The position numbers were made by a program, and so were the translations under genes. From positions 1-29,741 of the forward strand of contig QMQQ01000002.1 in the NCBI GenBank assembly GCA_003648985.1: a DNA stretch of 29,741 nt. The letters are read 5' to 3'. Shown here one piece after another: positions 22,837-29,741 of this stretch (position 1 is the stretch's first letter; each line of letters opens with the position of its first letter). The notes beneath the pieces are model-generated. The model was given only the letters and a program-made list of their open reading frames with translations. It ran no database searches and had not been told where the DNA came from. The DNA is from Candidatus Woesearchaeota archaeon. GTDB lineage: Archaea; Nanobdellota; Nanobdellia; Woesearchaeales; B54-G15.

Positions 22837-24783
22837 AAACCCAAACACAAATATCATTACTATTAATACACAAACTATAATAATGCACCCAATCAATATC
22901 GCTTTATAAGAGTCGCTTTCTCTAAAACTGGTTTCTACTGTGCTCATAAAGCCCCCTTCAGTCTCTGCTCCAGTAGTTACTTCTTCTTCGCCTGCTTCAG
23001 CACCAGCAGTTGCACTTTCGTCAATAGTTTGAACCTCAACTGTTTCTTCTTCCTCTTCTTCAGCAACAGAAGGTTTTGATTCAGCAATTGTTATCTCAAC
23101 TTCTCGCTCATCCATCCTATCACCATTCTTTCTGTAAACAGCAAATGTTATTGTATAAGTTCCAGGCGTGGCATTTTTGACATTAGCATAAAGAGTTCCT
23201 TCCCAGCAGTTATCATCATCTTCCCAATCAGATTCTAATTCATCAATTTCATGCTCTATTTCAATATCTAAACCGCTACACATAACCTTCACTAAAACAT
23301 CATCTTCATCGCGTGCCCCAGCATTTGCAACCTCAACATCAAATCTAAGTCTTCCATCACCAGTTAGCTTTGATGGATAAACAGCAGCATCAATTATTCT
23401 TAAATCGTGATTCTCTTTATCCACAGCTATTTTAAATGTCTTTGTAACAACATGTTTAACGTCATTATCATCAATACCTTCAAGTTCCAGCTTAAGTTCA
23501 TATGTTCCTTCATCTAAAAATAATGGCACATCGAATGTTACTGTTTCTCGTTCACTTTTTTCATCCGGCTCTAAACCTCCAATATCAACCTCTTCTTCTT
23601 GCTCGTCTTCATCTCCCATCTCTTCTAAAGTTGCTGTTAAAACAATATCATCAATTTCTATGTCTGTGCTCTCATCAAAGATATTTTGAATCCTGAATTT
23701 GATTTCAATTGTGCTATTTGGCTCAGCCTTTTTGTCAAGCTTGTAACCATCTTCTTTATCCTGTAAGTCTTTTTCAGTTCCTTCAGCTACTTTTATGTTA
23801 ATGTCTTCAAAAATTAATTTTCCACTATCGATTTCCACAGTCGTATTAACTTTATTATCATGCCCATCATCAACCTGAATAACACAACTTGTCTCACCAG
23901 CATGTGTTTTTCCAACAGTAGAAATTGTTAAAGTGCTTCCACTTATGCTGCATTCAGCAATATTCGTATCAGCTTGCGTTAATACACTAAAGCTCAAACT
24001 ATCTCCGTCTACATCACTGGCATATTGACTTAAGTCAAGCGTCTTTGTACTATCTGGATCAAGTTTTTGCTTATCTATTGTTTTCCAAGTAGGAGTATCC
24101 TGTACAGCATTAACTGTAATGCTAAAAGTATCCTCAGCTGATAAACTTCCATCGCTTACCTTTACAGTACAGCTTGCAGTACCATAAAAATTAGCAGAGG
24201 GAGTGATTTTCAAATTCTTTCCATTACTATCAATCGAACAATCAACTTCTGAAGTATTTTCAGCAGAAATGCTAAAGCTCAATGTGTCGCTATCAGAATC
24301 AGTTGCATAACTGCTTATATCCCCAATAGTTGTTGTTCCGCTATCTTCATCAATTGTTTGATCATCAATATTTTTAGTCCATGCAGGAGCGTGATTTATC
24401 TTCAATGTTCTATTATTTGCTCCCCACCCTTCATCATTAGTGTTCTGATATTTACACATCACATTCCATTTAAAGTCATCATCGGTAGTAGAAGTTGTCA
24501 GTTTAAAAGAAAGGGTTTCATCTCCACTTGTTAAACTGCTTATGCTATCATTCGTTAATTCGCTTTGCCATGTTCCGCTACGATCGCTCCATAGCTGGCA
24601 TAATTCAAGCGTTTCGCTTGTATCCCATTCTAACTTAAATTTAAATTCCACCTCTGTTCCAGCATTTACTTTTGCATTGTCATTAGGCTCGAGCAAAGTT
24701 ACTGTCGGAGCTGCACCAAACGCAACAACACAGCTAAAAATAACAGATAAACACAGCATGAGTCCAAAAAATGCTTTCTTCAA
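22828..24783 (-). CDS. Membrane-anchored surface protein with Ig/cadherin-like domains
   Basis: A 651-aa exported protein. A signal peptide (MKKAFFGLMLCLSVIFSCVV and onward) precedes an Ig-like domain (to about 130), two related cadherin/Big-like repeats (each with SFSI/SFSV and an xCTVKVSDG or CVIQVDDG end), two further beta domains of the CARDB type, an acidic Glu/Thr/Ala linker and one C-terminal membrane helix ending FGFRR. It is probably held in the membrane facing out. The frame extends to an ATG at 24837, but a TATA box (AATATTTAT, about 24820-24828) lies inside that extension, and GGGGGTGG sits 5 nt before a TTG at 24783, so I start there. Adhesion or envelope function is inferred. 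Confidence 0.8.
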   Translation of the reverse strand: MKKAFFGLMLCLSVIFSCVVAFGAAPTVTLLEPNDNAKVNAGTEVEFKFKLEWDTSETLELCQLWSDRSGTWQSELTNDSISSLTSGDETLSFKLTTSTTDDDFKWNVMCKYQNTNDEGWGANNRTLKINHAPAWTKNIDDQTIDEDSGTTTIGDISSYATDSDSDTLSFSISAENTSEVDCSIDSNGKNLKITPSANFYGTASCTVKVSDGSLSAEDTFSITVNAVQDTPTWKTIDKQKLDPDSTKTLDLSQYASDVDGDSLSFSVLTQADTNIAECSISGSTLTISTVGKTHAGETSCVIQVDDGHDNKVNTTVEIDSGKLIFEDINIKVAEGTEKDLQDKEDGYKLDKKAEPNSTIEIKFRIQNIFDESTDIEIDDIVLTATLEEMGDEDEQEEEVDIGGLEPDEKSERETVTFDVPLFLDEGTYELKLELEGIDDNDVKHVVTKTFKIAVDKENHDLRIIDAAVYPSKLTGDGRLRFDVEVANAGARDEDDVLVKVMCSGLDIEIEHEIDELESDWEDDDNCWEGTLYANVKNATPGTYTITFAVYRKNGDRMDEREVEITIAESKPSVAEEEEEETVEVQTIDESATAGAEAGEEEVTTGAETEGGFMSTVETSFRESDSYKAILIGCIIIVCVLIVMIFVFGFRR

Positions 24784-24911
24784 AAATACCACCCCCAAAA
24801 TAAATTTCTTTTTCCCATAAATATTATTTCTTCTCAAAAGTAGTTACATATTTTTAAAGTTTTTGTTAAATTTTCAGGGTTTGCTAAACGTTCTAAAATT
24901 AGAAAGTGGCA

Positions 24912-25213
24912 TCAATCTTTTTTATCTATCCAATGTAGGCTCTGATCTTGCCATATTTTTCTATATTTGTAGAAATAATAACTAAGCTCAGATATACCTC
25001 TTTTACAGAAAATCACTTTGTGCGTCTTGATTACATCAATTTTAATATACAGAGGAAGCTGGAGTTTTTAGCCTAGGCGCAACTATACAGATGTCAATAT
25101 CACTTTTTGTCTTTTCAATTTCCTTCGTTAGCTTGTATGTTTGAACCATTTCTTTCTACAAGCTCTTTAAACTTTTCAATAATTTTTTGTAAGTAGGGCA
25201 ATAAAAACTCCAT
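24912..25213 (-). pseudogene. Decayed nucleotidyltransferase-like gene
   Basis: This intergenic stretch of 430 bases (24838-25267) holds coding remnants in three frames. From an ATG at 25213: MEFLLPYLQKIIEKFKELVE and further residues, then a stop. Another frame: KEIEKTKSDIDICIVAPRLK, where SDIDICIV resembles the metal-binding motif of nucleotidyltransferase domains (MNT type). Next, in the third frame up to TGA at 24912: KIDVIKTHKVIFCKRGISEL and WQDQSLHWIDKK. The order of the pieces is that of one protein with frameshifts. The family call rests mainly on one motif. The remaining bases on either side are A/T-rich, with no other feature seen. Confidence 0.45.
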
Positions 25214-25267
25214 CGAAGTTCCAGTTTTTCAAAGTACCCTTTTTTTTCCTAAACTCCGGAATCATTT

Positions 25268-26533
25268 TTAAACCCGTACAACTACACCCCATTGTTTGAT
25301 TGCTTCTTTTAGCTCTGGACGCGTTTCAGCATATTTCCGCAAGCTAATACCTTTGACAGCAGCTTCAATAGCCTGTCTTGCTGCAATTGCGCCTTTTCTT
25401 GTTCCTTTAGGATGCCCATGGATGCCGCCACCCATTTGAATAACAACATCCTTTCCAAAAATCTTCCATAAAGCAGGAACCATTCCAGGATGCAATCCGC
25501 CAGAAGAAACAGGCATAACCTTTTTCATTCCATAAAAGTCGCAAAGCAATGCTTCTCTATTAGCTAAAACTTCCTCTTTTGTTTCGAACATTTTTCCAAC
25601 AGCTGTTCCTATATGCAACTGATCACAGCCAAGCAGCCTCACAATCCTTGCAAGAACCTTCATGCTTATTCCATGAACCGGACTTTTATCTATTGCAGCA
25701 TGTCCTGCCCTATGAGCATGCATAACAAGTTTAAGATTCTTATTTTCATTTCTCAATGTATGCAAAGCACCCCAGCCAGCAGTTATTACATCAACCATCA
25801 AATACTCATTTCTGCTTTCAGCAACAAGCTTAGCCCTCCTAAGCATTTCCTTTGTTTCAGCGGTCACATTAATCATATATACCTTTTTCTCGCCGGTTTC
25901 CTTCTCAGCTTTCTTTTTCATCTTCAATGTTTCCTTTAGTCTTTTCTCAAACTTGTTAAAACTCTGTGAGCTCAAATTTTCATCATCTTTAACAATATCA
26001 CAACCACCAATCCAAGCTTCATAAGCAACCTTGGCATGATCTTTTGTATTCAATCCAAGCTTTGGTTTAACTATCGTACCGAGTAAAGGTCTATCATAAA
26101 CACCAATCACTTTTCTTACACCATTTAAACCGAATAAAGGTCCAGGAAAGCTCTTAACTATTTTTTCAGGAAAAATAATATCATTCAACCTTAAATTCAG
26201 AACTTCCTTCATTCCAAAAACGTTTCCAGCTATGCTCGATAAAATGTTCGGCATGTTTCCAGGCTCAAATAGTTCAATAGGATAAGCTATCTTAATATTT
26301 GCTTTCCTTCTAAGCTTGCCAACAGACTCGATAGAAAAAACCTTTGCAGCATTTTTCAGAACATAGCGCTTTACAGTCGCTATCTCTGTCCATGTTCCTA
26401 TGCTACTTTCAGCAGCAACAGCACCAGCTGCTTTTTCAATACGCTCCCGACCTCTAACATCAAGATAAAAATGACAAATCAGATCACTTTTCTTTGGCTT
26501 ATAACTCAAATCCACATAATCTTCATACTTCAT
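25268..26533 (-). CDS. rbcL: Form III ribulose-1,5-bisphosphate carboxylase large subunit
   Basis: A 421-aa Rubisco without a small-subunit gene nearby. Catalytic residues are complete: Glu42 (ESSIGTWT), Asn104, Lys156 and Lys158 (GTIVKPKLGL), the carbamylated Lys182 with Asp184 and Glu185 (GGCDIVKDDENL), His274-Arg275 (MHAHRAGHAA), His307, loop-6 Lys314 (LHIGTAVGKM), the Ser343-Ser344 region (PVSSGGLHPG) and the GGGIHGHPKG phosphate loop. Archaeal form III enzymes act in AMP/nucleoside salvage: ribose-1,5-bisphosphate is isomerised to ribulose-1,5-bisphosphate and carboxylated to two 3-phosphoglycerates. AMP phosphorylase and the isomerase are not in the window. A GGTGAT ribosome binding site precedes the ATG. 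It is third in an operon. Confidence 0.96.
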   Translation of the reverse strand: MKYEDYVDLSYKPKKSDLICHFYLDVRGRERIEKAAGAVAAESSIGTWTEIATVKRYVLKNAAKVFSIESVGKLRRKANIKIAYPIELFEPGNMPNILSSIAGNVFGMKEVLNLRLNDIIFPEKIVKSFPGPLFGLNGVRKVIGVYDRPLLGTIVKPKLGLNTKDHAKVAYEAWIGGCDIVKDDENLSSQSFNKFEKRLKETLKMKKKAEKETGEKKVYMINVTAETKEMLRRAKLVAESRNEYLMVDVITAGWGALHTLRNENKNLKLVMHAHRAGHAAIDKSPVHGISMKVLARIVRLLGCDQLHIGTAVGKMFETKEEVLANREALLCDFYGMKKVMPVSSGGLHPGMVPALWKIFGKDVVIQMGGGIHGHPKGTRKGAIAARQAIEAAVKGISLRKYAETRPELKEAIKQWGVVVRV

Positions 26534-26558
26534 TTAATCACCAATTTTACAGTTTTTC

Positions 26559-27029
26559 TCATTCATTTTTCTTATCTCCGTAATAAAACATCTTTTCTAT
26601 CGAAACATCCTCAGGAGTGAAACTGCCAACTTTTGGATGTGGCTTTTTCTCAGCATTAGAATCAGCATTAACGCTTGTTGCTGTATCTTTTTCAGTTTTC
26701 AGCGCTGTTTGTCCTTTAATCGGAACATTAATCTTTTCTTTAATCATTTTAAGCTCATTACTTATTTTCGCGAGTTCTTTCTGCAGCGAATCAATCTGCT
26801 TCTGAAGCATATCTTTGCTTCTATCAAATATTGCTTTTAATTGTTCGAGCGTCAATTCAGGTACTGTTTGTGATCCGCTGATATCTTTCTCTTTCAAATA
26901 CTTGACAGAAGCGACTTTTTTTCTTAATATAGCTTCTGCCATCTCAACAGCCTTTGTTCTATCTTCTACTATTCCTTGATCAAGCAATTCTTGAGCAAGT
27001 TTGTTTACCTTTTGTACATCCTCAATCAT
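26559..27029 (-). CDS. Coiled-coil protein of unknown function, rbcL neighbour
   Basis: A 156-aa protein I cannot assign to a named family. Residues 1-38 form a helical segment (KLAQELLDQGIVEDRTKAVE), 60-105 are a coiled coil (RSKDMLQKQIDSLQKELAKI), then comes a flexible Thr/Ser/Ala/Lys linker and a distinct end, SFTPEDVSIEKMFYYGDKK, that looks like a short conserved peptide for binding a partner. The design of coil, linker and C-terminal peptide suggests an oligomeric adaptor (inference). GAGGTGATA lies 3-4 nt before the ATG. It begins 13 nt after the flavin reductase-like gene and ends 25 nt before rbcL, so all three are likely one transcript. Confidence 0.7.
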   Translation of the reverse strand: MIEDVQKVNKLAQELLDQGIVEDRTKAVEMAEAILRKKVASVKYLKEKDISGSQTVPELTLEQLKAIFDRSKDMLQKQIDSLQKELAKISNELKMIKEKINVPIKGQTALKTEKDTATSVNADSNAEKKPHPKVGSFTPEDVSIEKMFYYGDKKNE

Positions 27030-27042
27030 TTTATCACCTCAT

Positions 27043-27534
27043 TTAGCAAATAGCAAATTTATCCCCACCAAGATGGAACAATCTTTTTCCTTCTGCTTTG
27101 AAACCCTCATTAACAACTTTTCCTATAAATAAAACATGGTCTCCAACATCGAGCTCATTAACAACCTCGCATTCTAAAAATCCAAGTGCTTGTTTTATCC
27201 TAGTGCAATCAATTGCCTCAGCATTTTCTTTTTCAAAGCGCGTTTCAGTAAATTTATCAACATCTCTGCCAGAATGTGTTCCGCAAAACAAAACATCGTC
27301 TTTATATTCAGCTGAAATAAAATTTATAACAAAACTTCCTGCCTTTCTTATCAACTCACATGAATACCTTGTTTTTCCAATCACAATGCCATACATCTCT
27401 GGATCAAAACTCAAAGGACTATGCCAAGCAACTGGAATAATGTTATCTATTTCCTTTCCATTAACAAATGCTCTAGTAGTAACAAGAACTACTTGTCTCG
27501 GAGATATTATCTTCATAAACTCTTCCTTTGACAT
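27043..27534 (-). CDS. Flavin reductase-like (FMN-binding split barrel) protein
   Basis: A 163-aa flavin reductase-like protein: SPRQVVLVTTRAF, then DNIIPVAWHSPLSFDPEMYG, IVIGKTRYSCELIRKAGSFV, VINF and a C-terminal ECEVVNELDVGDHVLFIGKV and HLGGDKFAIC. The pattern is the FMN-binding split barrel of archaeal flavoredoxin-like proteins, which bind FMN and shuttle electrons or reduce flavins or metals. The ATG at 27534 has GAGGTTGG 8-9 nt upstream; the second Met at residue 7 is possible. It is the first gene of the rbcL operon, behind an operator-like inverted repeat. Confidence 0.85.
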   Translation of the reverse strand: MSKEEFMKIISPRQVVLVTTRAFVNGKEIDNIIPVAWHSPLSFDPEMYGIVIGKTRYSCELIRKAGSFVINFISAEYKDDVLFCGTHSGRDVDKFTETRFEKENAEAIDCTRIKQALGFLECEVVNELDVGDHVLFIGKVVNEGFKAEGKRLFHLGGDKFAIC

Positions 27535-27614
27535 TCAAATCCAACCTCTTTTTTAATTATCAAAATTTCAAACATTAAATTTTTTTCGGTAAAGTTTTTA
27601 AAATTAAAGATTTA

Positions 27615-27659
27615 CTACAATGATAGCAAAATTTATAAAAAACACTATTATCATAGTAG
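27615..27659. promoter_or_regulatory. Inverted repeat around a TATA box, upstream of the flavin reductase-rbcL operon
   Basis: CTACAATGATA (27615-27625) and TATCATAGTAG (27649-27659) are inverted copies with one mismatch in 11. Between them is AAAATTTATAAAAAAC, a TATA-like stretch readable on either strand. A repressor dimer on both arms would cover the promoter. The next gene on the minus strand starts at 27534, about 100 nt away; there is no plus-strand gene that could use it, so control of the rbcL operon is the simplest reading. Confidence 0.5.
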
Positions 27660-27696
27660 CAAAATGTTTCTCCAGCTATGGAAATGGTTAATAAGA

Positions 27697-28203
27697 TCAA
27701 AATTTCCTGATAAGGATTAAATCATGCTTATCATCCACTATTTCTTTGCAGAAGGAGAATAACTTTCTAATTGAATTAACCAACTCATTAAATCTCCTAC
27801 TTTTCTTTAAAACAGAAATAACAAAAGTACATTTTTCCTTGCTTACCCTTTTCATCTCCATCAAAGATTTTTGAACATCATTAAAATTATGGAATGCAGT
27901 TAAGCAAATCACTGAATCGAAAACATCGTTCTTAAAAGGTAAATGCTCTGCTTTTGCACAAACAAAAAACCCATCGGGAAATTTCTCTTTAGCGATCTTT
28001 AACATCTCAATACAGGCATCCACTCCAACTTTGAAAGGTGCGCACTTCCAAGCATTCGTACTTATTCCTGTTCCACAGCCAACATCTAAAAGAAATCCGT
28101 TAAGCTTGGAACCGAGTTTTTCATTTACCAAATTTAATTTTCTTTCTTGCTCATGCGCATATAATTCATCATACCCAGGTGCAATACTTTCGTAAAAGTC
28201 CAT
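27697..28203 (-). CDS. SAM-dependent methyltransferase, class I
   Basis: A 168-aa methyltransferase: MDFYESIAPGYDELYAHEQE, SAM motif I LLDVGCGTGIST, the acidic VGVDACIEMLKIAKEKF and the post-motif AEHLPFKNDVFDSVICLTAF. The N-terminal segment resembles the UbiE/arsenite and small-molecule methyltransferases and a family of tiny archaeal ones; the protein is shorter than most (about 200-250 aa), with a reduced C-terminal strand pair. The substrate cannot be told. I choose ATG 28203 over TTG 28209 because it lies 28 nt from the TATA element shared with cbf5. Confidence 0.85.
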   Translation of the reverse strand: MDFYESIAPGYDELYAHEQERKLNLVNEKLGSKLNGFLLDVGCGTGISTNAWKCAPFKVGVDACIEMLKIAKEKFPDGFFVCAKAEHLPFKNDVFDSVICLTAFHNFNDVQKSLMEMKRVSKEKCTFVISVLKKSRRFNELVNSIRKLFSFCKEIVDDKHDLILIRKF

Positions 28204-28221
28204 ATTCAAATCAAAGAAAAC

Positions 28222-28240
28222 TTTTTTATAAATATATTTT
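28222..28240. promoter_or_regulatory. Shared bidirectional TATA element (methyltransferase / cbf5)
   Basis: TTTTTTATAAATATATTTT is the only TATA candidate between divergent ATGs at 28203 and 28253, 49 nt apart. Distances from the centre are about 28 and 22 nt. Both genes would be leaderless. Confidence 0.5.
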
Positions 28241-28252
28241 CCAAATCTTTTA

Positions 28253-29254
28253 ATGAAAAAAGAGCAAAACCTTAAACTCCCTTTTGAAAAAATAAAACAT
28301 AAAATTTTGGTAAAAGAAGAAGCCGAAACAAATCCTGCTCATGGCTGTCCGCCAGATAAAAGACCAGTAGAAGAACTAATCAATTACGGTGTTGTCAATA
28401 TCGACAAACCATCAGGTCCAACATCCCATGAAGTTGCTTCATACGTAAGAAAGATACTTAACATAAAACGTGCCGGCCACAGCGGAACTCTAGATCCAAA
28501 AGTAACTGGTGTTCTGCCAATAGCTTTAGGCAGAGCAACAAGAATACTTCAGTTCTTGCTCAAAGCAGGAAAAGAATACATCGCCTTAATGCATCTTCAT
28601 AAAAAAATTTCAGAAGAAGCTATCAGAAAAGGCCTAAAGGAATTTGTTGGTCTGATTGAACAGCTTCCACCAAAAAAGAGTGCAGTAAAAAGACAGCTAA
28701 GAGAGAAGCACGTTTATTATATTGATATTATAGAAATCGATGGAAAAGACATTCTCTTCAGGATCGGCTGCGAAGCTGGTGTTTACATAAGAAAATTAAT
28801 ACATGACTTTGGTGTAAAGCTAAAGTGTGGAGCTCATATGCAGGAATTGCGACGAACAAAAGCTGGTCCATTCGACGAATCAACATTGATAACCCTACAA
28901 GATTTACTCGATGCTTATTGGTTTTGGAAAAATGAGGGCAATGAAAAGTACATCAGATATTGCATCAAACCAATAGAGTTTGCTGTGCAACATTTACCAA
29001 GGGTTTGGGTTAAGGATGCTGCTGTTGATGCTCTCTGCCATGGCATAGATCTTAAAATTCCGGGCATAGCAAAACTGCATGATTATATTCTCGAAGGAGA
29101 TCTCGTAGCTGTAATGACATTAAAAGATGAACTTATTGCAATTGGCATAGCAGAAACAATGAGTGAAAAAATGTTGAGAAAAACAAAAGGATATGCAGTG
29201 AATATAAAAAAAGTATTTATGAAACCAGGAACATATCCAAGGATGAAAAAATAA
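28253..29254 (+). CDS. cbf5: tRNA/rRNA pseudouridine synthase Cbf5
   Basis: A 333-aa Cbf5/TruB-type enzyme, the catalytic core of archaeal H/ACA ribonucleoproteins that also modifies tRNA U55. GVVNIDKPSGPTSHEV and GHSGTLDPKVTG contain the catalytic Asp81; RIGCEAGVYIRKLIHDFG and ELRRTKAGPF are the later TruB motifs. A PUA domain follows from about residue 245 (VKDAAVDALCHGIDLKIPGI) to the end. The N-terminal extension with CPPDKRPVEELINYG is typical of archaeal Cbf5. Nop10, Gar1 and L7Ae genes are not in view. The methyltransferase is transcribed divergently from the same TATA element. Confidence 0.96.
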   Translation: MKKEQNLKLPFEKIKHKILVKEEAETNPAHGCPPDKRPVEELINYGVVNIDKPSGPTSHEVASYVRKILNIKRAGHSGTLDPKVTGVLPIALGRATRILQFLLKAGKEYIALMHLHKKISEEAIRKGLKEFVGLIEQLPPKKSAVKRQLREKHVYYIDIIEIDGKDILFRIGCEAGVYIRKLIHDFGVKLKCGAHMQELRRTKAGPFDESTLITLQDLLDAYWFWKNEGNEKYIRYCIKPIEFAVQHLPRVWVKDAAVDALCHGIDLKIPGIAKLHDYILEGDLVAVMTLKDELIAIGIAETMSEKMLRKTKGYAVNIKKVFMKPGTYPRMKK

Positions 29255-29255
29255 G

Positions 29256-29603
29256 CTAATCTTTTAAGTTCTTATACCAATGCCTTTGCAGTTCCTGAAT
29301 CAAACCAGATGCACAGGTTCTGCATTTTCTAACATGTTTTATTAATTCATCTAATGATATATCTGAAATGTTCTCTTCAGTATTTGAAAAGGCATTTAAA
29401 AATCGCTGCTCCAATGAACTCAAGGATAAACCTAAACCAACATTTTTGAGAATCTTCTCAAAGAAAGAATGCTCATTGTACCTGCATGCGACTCTTTGAG
29501 CGTTCCTAAATTCAGAAATAACTTCTGGTGATGGATGCGTCGAGTCTAACTTTGATTTAACATACTCTTGAGAAAAACCAAAAATCATGCAAAAAGCATT
29601 CAC
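29256..29603 (-). CDS. Small protein with H-x3-C-x2-C motif, 5' end uncertain
   Basis: An unrecognised helical protein of at least 115 aa. Near the C-terminus HVRKCRTCASGL matches the His-x3-Cys-x2-Cys pattern of zinc-binding anti-sigma (ZAS/zf-HC2) motifs, though the rest has no matching context. The only near-normal start is a GTG at 29603 without a good ribosome binding site. The open frame continues upstream for about 40 more codons, including plausible protein (DDALKYFTHLFASVDEQERE), to a TGA near 29706, with no ATG, GTG or TTG in between. A GGGGTGA and ATGATG occur there in another frame, so a frameshift, a sequencing error or a non-standard start is possible. Confidence 0.55.
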   Translation of the reverse strand: MNAFCMIFGFSQEYVKSKLDSTHPSPEVISEFRNAQRVACRYNEHSFFEKILKNVGLGLSLSSLEQRFLNAFSNTEENISDISLDELIKHVRKCRTCASGLIQELQRHWYKNLKD

Positions 29604-29741
29604 ATAAGGTTCGCGTTCCTGTTCATCAACAGAAGCAAAAAGATGAGTGAAATATTTTAGCGCATCGTCTCTTATTTCTGAATTTTCAGATTCATCATCC
29701 GTTCTTTCTCACCCCTTTTAATTAAAGAAGAGCATAAGAAA

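Noticed and set aside
24784..24837. ATG start of the surface protein at 24837
   Set aside because: The TATA box falls within it, and the signal peptide and ribosome binding site point to the TTG at 24783.
25613..25939. Plus-strand open frame of 108 codons
   Set aside because: Antisense to rbcL; Cys/His/Ser-rich shadow without a promoter.
27098..27556. Plus-strand open frame of 152 codons
   Set aside because: Antisense to the flavin reductase-like gene with no recognisable domain.
1..29741. tRNA, rRNA or C/D box RNA genes
   Set aside because: I found no convincing cloverleaf, rRNA stretch or paired C/D boxes in the gaps; small RNAs cannot be fully excluded by eye.

Overview
The window reads as a piece of an archaeal chromosome (A+T-rich, roughly two thirds A+T by eye). 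Archaeal markers are a class III signal-peptide pilin, a Cbf5-type pseudouridine synthase with PUA domain, Taw3 (wybutosine synthesis), the Nre repair protein, the two-domain archaeal type II GAPDH, archaeal-style toxin-antitoxin modules and TATA boxes about 25-30 nt before many start codons. The mix of form III Rubisco, stand-alone Ni-CODH, membrane pyrophosphatase and DUF3467/YkgJ proteins suggests a DPANN lineage such as Woesearchaeota or Pacearchaeota; that placement is inference. First genes of transcription units look leaderless (TATA to ATG about 22-34 nt), while internal operon genes often carry a GAGGTGA-type ribosome binding site.

Layout. 50-2586 (+): pilin-like protein, a stand-alone NFACT-R domain protein, a YhbY-type RNA-binding protein and a NOG1-like GTPase. 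2529-5241 (-): a five-gene run with YkgJ cysteine-cluster protein, DUF3467 protein, HAD phosphatase, Nudix hydrolase and a second HAD phosphatase. 5320-9332 is a carbon monoxide dehydrogenase island: cooS on +, facing a - strand operon of cooT (57 aa), cooC, an antitoxin broken by an in-frame stop, and a RelE-like toxin. Just beyond lies a second toxin-antitoxin locus, whose antitoxin is intact but whose toxin has lost its middle. No acetyl-CoA synthase, CooF or hydrogenase gene is in view.

9421-19445: type II GAPDH, an FAD oxidoreductase of the geranylgeranyl-reductase type, a K+-dependent-type membrane pyrophosphatase (hppA), an AAA ATPase/DUF4143 gene bracketed by 46-bp direct repeats made of GGTCGG-tttt-CCGACC iterons, the Nre repair protein with a PCNA-binding-like tail, Hsp20, a lipid-anchored DJ-1/PfpI protein, endonuclease III and an Nramp-like transporter with changed metal-site residues. 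19559-24783: dCMP deaminase, a small winged-helix-like protein, Taw3, then a surface pair (membrane-anchored Ig/cadherin-like protein followed by a propeller-like lipoprotein). 24838-25267 holds a decayed nucleotidyltransferase-like gene.

25268-27534 (-): an operon of flavin reductase-like protein, a coiled-coil protein of unknown function and form III Rubisco with all catalytic residues; an inverted repeat surrounds the TATA-like element upstream. 27697-29603: a SAM methyltransferase and cbf5 share one bidirectional TATA element, followed by a small H-x3-C-x2-C protein whose reading frame runs upstream of any normal start codon. CODH, Rubisco, GAPDH and a pyrophosphate-driven ion pump point to an anaerobe with fermentative or nucleotide-salvage carbon metabolism, possibly oxidising CO as an extra electron source (inference).
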